Position numbers and translations under genes: made by a program
NCBI RefSeq assembly: GCF_036226685.1
Contig: NZ_CP109009.1
Location: 6,413,501-6,477,500, forward strand
Length of the DNA stretch: 64,000 nt
Direction of reading: 5' to 3'
Origin: Streptomyces sp. NBC_00690
Lineage (GTDB): Bacteria > Actinomycetota > Actinomycetes > Streptomycetales > Streptomycetaceae
Notes under the pieces: model-generated
The model's database searches: none
Told to the model about the DNA's origin: nothing
What the model saw: only the letters and a program-made list of their open reading frames with translations
Shown here: in pieces, positions 17,251 to 24,210 of the stretch
Numbering within the stretch: the stretch's first letter is position 1
Layout of the letters: every line of letters starts with the position of its first letter

Positions 17251-17275
17251 GTCCCCGGGCATGGTGCCCGGGGAC
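17251..17275. terminator. Terminator hairpin between convergent genes
   Basis: A perfect 10-bp stem GTCCCCGGGC/GCCCGGGGAC with an ATGGT loop. It lies just past the stop of the minus-strand gene at 17277 and ~265 bp after the plus-strand gene, so it chiefly serves the minus strand. Confidence 0.6.
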
Positions 17276-17276
17276 A

Positions 17277-17906
17277 TCAGCGTGCTGCCGTGCGACGCAG
17301 CATCTCGGATGCGCCGCTGGCGGTGCGTAGTTTCATCGGCTCGGCCGCTGCCGATACTTCGGCCAGGTCACCAGGGGTCGAGGTGGAGTTGGGGCGTCGC
17401 CCGCCCCGCCCCTCTCCCAGTACCTGCCAGCCGCCCCGGGTCAGAGTGATGTAGGCACCGCACCGCAACCCGTGCAGGGTGCACGCATCGCGGAGCCCCC
17501 ACATCCAGGCACCGTCCTCCTCGGTCCACCGCTCGTCACCCTCACGGCAGTAGAGGAGCACGGCCGTTCGCACCGGGGTGCGGCGGCGTAGATCGTGCGG
17601 AATCACCCGACGGAGATTGGCCAGCAGCGCGTTTCGAAACTCCCAGCCGTCCGCCAAGGCGGTACGACGGGTGAACGATGCACTGGCGGTGAGCCGTTCC
17701 TCGGGATCGAGCACAGCGACGACGGCTGTCGTCAACGTCGGCTGGTGGCGGGCATGCAGCCCGCTGACCACCTCTCTGGGGTTACGCAGGAGCGGGATAC
17801 CCGCTTCCGCCCATTCCCCAGGTTGAAGCATCCTGGCGAGGCGGCTGGCGGAGTTGGCCCTGGCGGTGATTGAGGTGGCTGCGGACGAAGCGAATCCGAA
17901 GGTCAC
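17277..17906 (-). CDS. Unassigned protein, possible degenerate RadC/JAB-like domain
   Basis: A 209-residue protein. Residues ~45-165 contain LHARHQPTLTTAVVAVLDPEER, then FRNALLANLRRVIPHDL and a WTEEDGAWMWGLRDACTLHGLRCGAYITLT segment. The order of elements recalls the RadC/JAB (MPN) domain, where a D-x-x-LT-x-x-L helix precedes a GI-x-LLDH strand, but the metal-binding HxH...SxxxxD set is missing, so this would be an inactive relative at best. The GTG start at 17906 is preceded by AAGGGAGG. It lies between recQ and the helicase-like fragment gene. Function unknown. Confidence 0.6.
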   Translation of the reverse strand: MTFGFASSAATSITARANSASRLARMLQPGEWAEAGIPLLRNPREVVSGLHARHQPTLTTAVVAVLDPEERLTASASFTRRTALADGWEFRNALLANLRRVIPHDLRRRTPVRTAVLLYCREGDERWTEEDGAWMWGLRDACTLHGLRCGAYITLTRGGWQVLGEGRGGRRPNSTSTPGDLAEVSAAAEPMKLRTASGASEMLRRTAAR

Positions 17907-18136
17907 AGTCCTCCCTTCGCATACGCGCCCACAGTGCGGGCAGGGTCGGGTGAGGGCGCACCGCGACACAGCCCTGTGAGACCGCGAACGGGCTGTGCGG
18001 GGAGCAGTTCAATTCTTCCTGGCCCGTCCGGATGCGGCAACGAGCAATTTGGCATCAGCGGCGGGAATCTGCGGGTATGCCTCTCATATCCCTTCCCACA
18101 AAAGCCGCCTGTGACCCCTCCTGTGTCCTCCTGATG

Positions 18137-20362
18137 TCACGCCTGAACCGCCAGGACCAGCGGAAACACCCCCGTCGCTCCAGCCTTCAGCAGGAGTCGG
18201 GCCGCCACAGCCAAGGTCCAACCAGATTCAGAAATATCATCGACCAGGAGAACGGGGCCGCCCCCGCTGAGGGCCTCCGCCAGACCTGGCGGTACGACGA
18301 AGGCGTCGTACAAGGTTCGCACGCGCTGAGCGCTGTTCGTACGCGAGGGTCGGGACTCCATGCCCTCCGGGGTGTAGGCCACCGAGCCCAGCAGCGGCAA
18401 GCGACCCACCTCGGCGATGCGCGCACCCAGAGAACCGACCAACTCAGGGCGGCTTCGGGAAGCCACGGTCACCACGCCGATCGGACGGGCAGGCGCGTCA
18501 GCTGCCCCGGACGCCCAGCCCCCCGGGCCCTTCGCCCAGTCGGCGAGCACTGTCACGACAGCCTGGGCCACATCATCCGGGATGGGGCCGTCGGACGCCT
18601 GCGGAGCCAGCAGCGGCCGTAGCCGGTTGCCCCAGCCGATGTCGGAGAGCCGGCCCAGCGCCCGCCCGGCGGAAGCCTGCTCGGAGACGGGGATCCGGCC
18701 CTTGAGCCCGACGCCCACGGACGCGAGCCCCGTCGGCCACATCTTCCGGGGCTCCACCTCGACACCCGGCCGGCTGAGCTCACCGCGGGCGGCTTCCAGG
18801 GCCGCATCCGAAACCTTGTCGCTGAACCGACCGCCCGCACAGTTGTCGCAGCGCCCACAGGGTGTTGCTGCCTCGTCGTCCAACTGCCTTCGGAGGAACT
18901 CCATCCGGCACGCCGAGGATCGCGCGTACTCCCGCATCGCCTGCTGTTCGACCTCCCGCTGCTTGGCCACCCGGGCGAAACGGTCGGCGTCGTAGGTCCA
19001 GGGCTGACCGGTGGCCGTCCAACCGCCCTTGACCCGCCGCACCGCCCCGTCCACGTCCAGCACCTTCAGCATGGTCTCCAGCCTGGTGCGCCGCAGGTCC
19101 ACGAGCGGTTCGAGCGCGGGCAGGGAGAGCGGACGATCCGAACGCGCCAACACATCGAGCGTGCGCCGGACCAACTCCTCAGGAGGAAAGGCGACCGAGG
19201 CGAAGTACTTCCAGATCGCTTCGTCCTCCTTGCCCGGCAACAGGAGCACCTCGGCGTGCTCCACACCACGGCCGGCGCGCCCCACCTGCTGGTAGTAGGC
19301 GATCGGCGAGGAAGGTGAGCCCAGGTGGACGACGAATCCGAGGTCGGGCTTGTCGAAACCCATGCCGAGCGCGGAGGTTGCCACGAGGGCCTTGACCCGG
19401 TTGGCGAGGAGGTCGTCCTCGGCCTGCTGGCGGTCGGCGTTCTCCGTGCGACCGGTGTACGAGGTGACCACATGCCCGCTGCGGCGAAGGCTGGTGGTGA
19501 CTTCCTCGGCCGCGGCGACCGTGAGTGTGTAGATGATTCCGGATCCTGGCAGCTCCCCGAGATGGTCGGCGAGCCAGGCCAGCCGGGTGGCCGCATCGGG
19601 CAGTTGCAGGACGCCCAGACTCAGGCTCTCCCGATCCAACGGGCCGCGGAGCACCAGGGCTTCGGACTCTCCACCTGCGCCACCACCCGTGCCCAGCTGT
19701 TCGGCGACGTCAGCCGTGACACGGGCGTTGGCCGTCGCAGTCGTCGCCAGCACGGGAACATCAGAGGGCAGTTCGGCCAACATGGTGCGAAGCCGACGGT
19801 AGTCGGGGCGGAAGTCGTGACCCCAGTCGGAGATGCAGTGGGCCTCGTCCACCACGAGCAGCCCGGTGGCGGCGGCGAGTTGGGGCAGCACCTCGTCCCG
19901 GAAGCCAGGGTTGTTCAGACGCTCCGGGCTGACGAGCAGAACATCGACGCCGCCTGCGGCGATCTCCTGTTGGATCTGGGCCCACTCCTCGCTGTTCGAC
20001 GAGTTGATCGTCCGGGCGTTGATCCTCGCCTTGGCGGCTGCTTCCACCTGGTTGCGCATGAGGGCGAGCAGTGGGGACACGATGACGGTCGGGCCGCTGC
20101 CCCGTCGACGCAGCAACGAGGTCGCCACGAAGTAGACCGCGGACTTGCCCCACCCCGTCCGTTGAACGACCAGCGCCCGACGTTTCTGAGCGACGAGCGC
20201 CTCGATCGCACGCCACTGGTCGTCACGCAGCCGAGCTCGGCCCGTGTCGTCCGAGACGAGACGGGCCAGGACGGCGTCGGCCTCCGCCCGCAGACCCGCG
20301 AGGTCAGTGATGTCGACCGGGTCGGTGGAACGCCTGTCATCCGTTTGGTCTGCGTTGGTCAT
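18137..20362 (-). CDS. recQ: RecQ-family helicase with phosphoribosyltransferase-like C-terminus
   Basis: A 741-residue 3'-5' DNA helicase of the RecQ group. Walker A appears as RTGWGKS (usual TGGGKS altered), the DEAH box as VVDEAHCISDWGHDFRPDYRRL, and motif VI as QQVGRAGRG. The zinc-binding cysteines follow in CRMEF...CGRCDNC. Instead of an HRDC domain, residues ~600-741 look like a ComF-type phosphoribosyltransferase, with the PRPP-loop-like VLLVDDISESGWT and the following AARLLLKAGA helix. ATG 20362 was chosen; the longer upstream frame runs through the DnaA-box palindrome and looks non-coding. It is divergent from the DUF4192 gene, sharing a 111-bp promoter region. Confidence 0.9.
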   Translation of the reverse strand: MTNADQTDDRRSTDPVDITDLAGLRAEADAVLARLVSDDTGRARLRDDQWRAIEALVAQKRRALVVQRTGWGKSAVYFVATSLLRRRGSGPTVIVSPLLALMRNQVEAAAKARINARTINSSNSEEWAQIQQEIAAGGVDVLLVSPERLNNPGFRDEVLPQLAAATGLLVVDEAHCISDWGHDFRPDYRRLRTMLAELPSDVPVLATTATANARVTADVAEQLGTGGGAGGESEALVLRGPLDRESLSLGVLQLPDAATRLAWLADHLGELPGSGIIYTLTVAAAEEVTTSLRRSGHVVTSYTGRTENADRQQAEDDLLANRVKALVATSALGMGFDKPDLGFVVHLGSPSSPIAYYQQVGRAGRGVEHAEVLLLPGKEDEAIWKYFASVAFPPEELVRRTLDVLARSDRPLSLPALEPLVDLRRTRLETMLKVLDVDGAVRRVKGGWTATGQPWTYDADRFARVAKQREVEQQAMREYARSSACRMEFLRRQLDDEAATPCGRCDNCAGGRFSDKVSDAALEAARGELSRPGVEVEPRKMWPTGLASVGVGLKGRIPVSEQASAGRALGRLSDIGWGNRLRPLLAPQASDGPIPDDVAQAVVTVLADWAKGPGGWASGAADAPARPIGVVTVASRSRPELVGSLGARIAEVGRLPLLGSVAYTPEGMESRPSRTNSAQRVRTLYDAFVVPPGLAEALSGGGPVLLVDDISESGWTLAVAARLLLKAGATGVFPLVLAVQA

Positions 20363-20410
20363 GGCTCCATGCAACAGGACGACACCGACAATGCGCGAAC
20401 GGTGTCTCCA

Positions 20411-20436
20411 CCCTGTGGATAACGTTATCCACAGGG
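20411..20436. promoter_or_regulatory. Perfect palindrome of two inverted DnaA boxes
   Basis: A 26-bp perfect palindrome made of TGTGGATAA (20414-20422), CG, and TTATCCACA (20425-20433), flanked by CCC/GGG. Both halves are exact copies of the strong DnaA box TTATCCACA in inverted orientation, 2 bp apart. It lies 49 bp upstream of the recQ start and 38 bp upstream of the DUF4192 start, i.e. within both divergent promoters. Confidence 0.8.
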
Positions 20437-20473
20437 GTCGCGGGGCTGGAGGCGGCACGGGATCGTCGTGGCC

Positions 20474-21997
20474 ATGAACAGCCACCATGAATCCATGGGT
20501 ACCGATGAGCAGCAGGTCACCCTGCGTAGTGCCGCCGAACTGGCCGATGCGCTGCCCTACGTCCTGGGATATCACCCGAGCGACTCGATCGTCGTCGTAG
20601 CACTGCATGGCAGCCGGGGCCGCTTCGGCGCCCGCGTGCAGCTGGGCATTCCGCCCTCACCGTTGGAATGGCCCTCGGTCTCGCAGCAACTCGCGGAATG
20701 CCTGATCGAAGGCAGCGAGCGTCACGGCCGCCGCCCCGACGGCATCGTCGTCTTTCTCTGCCAGGACCCCGCCGACAACGAGAGCGCCCGAGCGGCGATG
20801 GAGCGGCTACGACCGCTCTCCCACTCGCTGAGGACCGCGTGCGGTGCTCTCGACGTCCCGGTCTACGAGGCGCTGTGCATCTCCGCAGGACAGTTCTGGT
20901 CGTACTGCTGCCCCGATGACCGTTGCTGCCCCTCGGAGGGAAACGAGCTGGCGATTCCGGGTACGTCCGTCATGGCCGCTGCGGCGGCCTACGCAGGAGT
21001 CCAGGTGCGGGGATCGCAACGGGAGCTGGAGGCGCGACTACGGCCTCCCTCGGTGGGATCCAAGACGGATCAGCGCAGGGCGCTGGACAGGGCGGGCACC
21101 GCGATGGTGACCCGACTGCTCGAAGGAGGTGCACGGACGGCGATCTCCGACGAGACCCTGGCGCTGGCGGGTGTGGTGATGGCGCGGATCGCCGGAACGC
21201 ACCCATCGGCGGCTGACTACGAGGCTGACGTCGAGGACGACTCCCTCCTCACGGTGGACGAGGCCGCCCTCCTGATCCATGGACTTCAGGACCGGGAAAC
21301 CCGGGACAAAGCCGCCCGATGGTCCGAAGGCTCCGCCGCCGAATCTGCACTGCGGCTCTGGCGGGCCCTGTCGCGACGGTGCGTCAGCCCGTACGCGGAG
21401 TATGCCGCTCCAACCCTGACCCTCGCGGGCTGGACGACATGGTCCCTCGGGGACAAACCCGCTGCCAGGGTCGCCTTCGGACTCGCCCTCAGCAGGGACC
21501 CTCAATACATCCTTGCCCGACTTTTCCAACAGGCGTGCAACCAGGATCTCGACGTGGAGACCGTCCGCCAGTGCCTTCGCGTGGGTCACGGCCAGGCCAT
21601 CGCCGCCACCACAGTGGCTGGACGAACGGCATCGGAGGCGCGAGAAGATCAGTCGTCAACGGTGCTCCCGCCCGTGCCCGAGGCGAACGCACGGTCGAAG
21701 GCGACCGCCGAAACCGTTGAGAGCACCGATACGGGCAAACCCTCCGAGGTGCAGATGACTATCGCCATCTCGGCGGAGAAGTCCGCACCGATCATCGCGC
21801 AGCACGACTCCACGGACTCCCGGCGGCGCCCGAGGCAGGCTCCGAAGAAGCACCCGGAGCCTTTGCGAACAGGGCGCAGTCGACCGCCTTCGCCCGCGAA
21901 GCCGCGCAAGGCCGACCGGGCCCGGCCTGGCAGCACTCGCGTCGACCGGGCACGGCGGCACGATCCGGATCGCCGGGAAACGGAGAAGGAGGGATGA
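20474..21997 (+). CDS. DUF4192 family protein
   Basis: A 507-residue cytoplasmic actinobacterial protein of unknown function. The N-terminal region carries the family signature VTLRSAAELADALPYVLGYHPSDSIV, and residues ~20-380 form the conserved domain with a WTTWSLGDKPAARVAFGLALSRDP helical-repeat-like part. The last ~120 residues are low complexity, basic and Pro-rich, with RRPRQAPKKHPEPLR and PPSPAKPRKADRARPG, suggesting nucleic-acid contact or disorder. The start may be ATG 20474 or GTG 20468. The recQ-DUF4192 divergent arrangement and shared DnaA-box palindrome hint at a DNA-metabolism context. Confidence 0.8.
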   Translation: MNSHHESMGTDEQQVTLRSAAELADALPYVLGYHPSDSIVVVALHGSRGRFGARVQLGIPPSPLEWPSVSQQLAECLIEGSERHGRRPDGIVVFLCQDPADNESARAAMERLRPLSHSLRTACGALDVPVYEALCISAGQFWSYCCPDDRCCPSEGNELAIPGTSVMAAAAAYAGVQVRGSQRELEARLRPPSVGSKTDQRRALDRAGTAMVTRLLEGGARTAISDETLALAGVVMARIAGTHPSAADYEADVEDDSLLTVDEAALLIHGLQDRETRDKAARWSEGSAAESALRLWRALSRRCVSPYAEYAAPTLTLAGWTTWSLGDKPAARVAFGLALSRDPQYILARLFQQACNQDLDVETVRQCLRVGHGQAIAATTVAGRTASEAREDQSSTVLPPVPEANARSKATAETVESTDTGKPSEVQMTIAISAEKSAPIIAQHDSTDSRRRPRQAPKKHPEPLRTGRSRPPSPAKPRKADRARPGSTRVDRARRHDPDRRETEKEG

Positions 21998-22190
21998 AGA
22001 TCGTCACCGTGCGCCAGTCTGCTGCGCCCAGACCTGATCGCACCTCATTCGTGTCAAACGCACCGCAGGCGCGGAGAGACGAAGCAGGCTTGCCCAGGAG
22101 CCTCTTCGGTCCGGGCGAAGCGGAAGTAAAGAAGAGCTCCCGGGCAGGGAAAGCCGCGTTTATCGTCAGGCAGACGACTATGATCACGGC

Positions 22191-22955
22191 ATGCCTCCCT
22201 ACGACCCGTCGGCCTATCCCCCCTTCGCAGTCACCGTCGACCTGGTCGTGCTCACCGTGCGACGTCATGCGCTCTGTGCACTGGTCGTACGCCGTGGAGA
22301 GTCGCCCTTCCAGGGACGCTGGGCCCTTCCCGGCGGCTTCGTGCGGGGAGAGGAGGACCTGGCGGCTGCCGCAGCCCGAGAACTCGCCGAGGAGACCGGG
22401 CTCTATGCCCACGATCCCCACTCCCCGGCCTCCGGCAACGGTGCGCACCTGGAGCAACTCGCCACCTACGGTGACCCGATGCGTGACCCCCGTATGAGAG
22501 TGGTGAGCGTCGCGCACCTGGTGCTGGCTCCGGATCTGCCCGCACCACGACCGGGCGGCGATGCGAACAGCGCGCGGTGGGCCTTCGTTGAGGATCTGCT
22601 CAGTCAGGACAGCGGATCGGGACGCGAGGGGGAGTCGCCCGCACCACTGGCGTTCGACCATGCGCGCATCCTTGCGGACGGAGTGGAGCGCGCCCGGTCA
22701 AAGATCGAGTACTCCTCCCTGGCTACCGCCTTCTGCCCACCGGAGTTCACGGTGGGGGAGTTGCGCAGGGTGTACGAGGCCGTGTGGGGGGTCGCGCTCG
22801 ACCCGAGGAACTTCCACCGCAAGGTGACCGGCACGCCAGGGTTCCTGGTGCCATCCGGTGGCACCACCACGCGGCAGGGAGGGCGTCCCGCACAACTCTT
22901 TCGGGCCGGTGGCGCCACCGTGCTCAACCCGCCGATGCTCCGACCGGAGGTCTGA
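22191..22955 (+). CDS. Nudix hydrolase/NrtR-like regulator
   Basis: A 254-residue protein with an N-terminal Nudix domain and C-terminal winged helix, as in NrtR regulators of NAD metabolism and ADP-ribose hydrolases. The Nudix box is complete, GGFVRGEEDLAAAA...RELAEETGL at ~54-77, so hydrolase activity is possible. The tail (residues ~180-250) carries FTVGELRRVYEAVWG...RNFHRKV, the DNA-binding part of NrtR proteins. The start is ATG 22191. It is monocistronic, with a repeat-rich gap downstream. Whether it acts as enzyme, repressor or both is not decided by sequence. Confidence 0.88.
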   Translation: MPPYDPSAYPPFAVTVDLVVLTVRRHALCALVVRRGESPFQGRWALPGGFVRGEEDLAAAAARELAEETGLYAHDPHSPASGNGAHLEQLATYGDPMRDPRMRVVSVAHLVLAPDLPAPRPGGDANSARWAFVEDLLSQDSGSGREGESPAPLAFDHARILADGVERARSKIEYSSLATAFCPPEFTVGELRRVYEAVWGVALDPRNFHRKVTGTPGFLVPSGGTTTRQGGRPAQLFRAGGATVLNPPMLRPEV

Positions 22956-23187
22956 CGGGAGTTCTGACGGGAGGTCTGGCACAAGGCGTCTGACGGGTGT
23001 TCAGCCCTGCGCGCCCATGTCGACGGTGGCAAGGGCTCCAGGGGCCGACGCGGGAAGGCGGACGGGCCTCATGGGTCCGGAGCAGGACTTTCGGCGGCGG
23101 CTCTGCGGTGCAGTCGCGGGGGCGAGCCACACATTCATGAACCGTCGCCGATCAACCGTGACCACTGACCTGTAGGGGAGTTCCCTC

Positions 23188-23463
23188 GCCGGGAGCCGGG
23201 AGCCGGGAGCCGGGAGCCGGGAGCCGGGAGCCGGGAGCCGGGAGCCGGGAGCCGGGAGCCGGGAGCCGGGAGCCGGGAGCCGGGAGCCGGGAGCCGGGAG
23301 CCGGGAGCCGGGAGCCGGGAGCCGGGAGCCGGGAGCCGGGAGCCGGGAGCCGGGAGCCGGGAGCCGGGAGCCGGGAGCCGGGAGCCGGGAGCCGGGAGCC
23401 GGGAGCCGGGAGCCGGGAGCCGGGAGCCGGGAGCCGGGAGCCGGGAGCCGGGAGCCGGGAGCC
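23188..23463. repeat. Perfect tandem array, 39 copies of a 7-bp unit
   Basis: The unit GCCGGGA is repeated 39 times without a single substitution from 23188 to 23460, followed by a partial GCC. Because 7 is not a multiple of 3, every frame encodes the same heptapeptide repeat (EPGAGSR on plus, LPAPGSR on minus) with no stop codon. The perfection implies recent expansion or strong homogenisation by slippage; copy number is probably variable between strains. G-runs on one strand could also form quadruplex-like structures. Confidence 0.97.
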
Positions 23464-23833
23464 TTTGGGGCGGGTGCGTTTCGGCGGTGGCGCATGGAGC
23501 CTCAGCGCCGTGATGAAGGGCTCTCGGCACCGAGAGCGCATCTCCTGGGCATGGCCAGGCGTCCGGCGCGGGGCGTTGGACTGGTTGCTCCCGGCTGCGG
23601 TGTACAGGTCGGGGCGTGTGACTGGGGTGAGGGTGCATGTGGTCGTGGGCCCTCGGCGCCTCAATGCCGCCCATGACGCGCTGAGGGGCTGGGTGGTCCG
23701 CTGCGCCGCCCAGGGCTCGCATTGGCACCCCGGGCGCACCGAAGTGCCCGTGGTGCGGCAGGGAGCCTTCTGGGCGCCTTGGCGGGGTCGGTAGGGACTG
23801 GGTCGCGCACCGAGAGAGGCTGGACACGCAAGG

Positions 23834-23875
23834 GTGCTCGGACTCGCCGCCCCTTTCAGGGCGGAGTCCGAGCAC
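23834..23875. terminator. Terminator-like hairpin in the repeat region
   Basis: The arms GTGCTCGGACTC and GAGTCCGAGCAC pair over 12 bp, and an inner CGCCC/GGGCG adds 5 bp after a 2-nt bulge around a CTTTCA loop. No gene with known function ends nearby, so its partner transcript is unclear. Confidence 0.5.
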
Positions 23876-23933
23876 GGGGCAGGCCAGCCAAACACGGGGC
23901 AGGCCAGCCAAACACGGGGCAGGTCAGGCAAAA
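23874..23933. repeat. 20-bp direct repeat, two exact copies plus one degenerate
   Basis: ACGGGGCAGGCCAGCCAAAC occurs at 23874-23893 and 23894-23913, and a diverged copy follows at 23914-23933. It abuts the hairpin and lies about 410 bp from the 7-bp array. Confidence 0.8.
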
Positions 23934-24210
23934 GAGGGGCCGGGGCGGGGGAGGGGAGGGGGCGGGGGCCCAGGCAGGGTGGAACCCGCGGCAAGCGAAT
24001 TCCCACCCTGAACGATCACCACCCCCACCCGCCATCACCAATGCCGCACGGAGCTTTGCCGCGGCCCGCCAGTGCCGCGAGTGAAGCGAGTGCTGAAGCG
24101 AAATCCCTCAGAAGGGCTCTTGCGTAGAAAGTCGCGAATGTCGCGTTATCTTGCTCCGGTGCCCGTGCCGCCGCTCCGCGGTCTTGCTTCCGCCTTCCGG
24201 GAGGGAAGAG

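Larger units (their letters stand above)
22956..24210. other. Repeat-rich intergenic region without a convincing gene
   Basis: About 1.25 kb between the Nudix and ABC genes. It holds the 7-bp array (23188-23463), a hairpin (23834-23875) and a degenerate 20-bp triple repeat (23874-23933). An open stretch at 23465-23794 (109 codons, plus strand) ends 40 bp before the hairpin but has a Trp/Arg-rich composition with no recognisable domain. Reverse-strand open frames across the array are a by-product of a 7-bp repeat that lacks stops in every frame. Confidence 0.6.

Noticed and set aside
23188..23463. CRISPR array
   Set aside because: The repeat unit is 7 bp with no spacers, and no cas genes are nearby.
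23001..24006. Reverse-strand open frames encoding a long LPAPGSR repeat protein
   Set aside because: They are produced by the 7-bp array, which has no stop in any frame. The flanking residues look random and no start with a ribosome site is seen.
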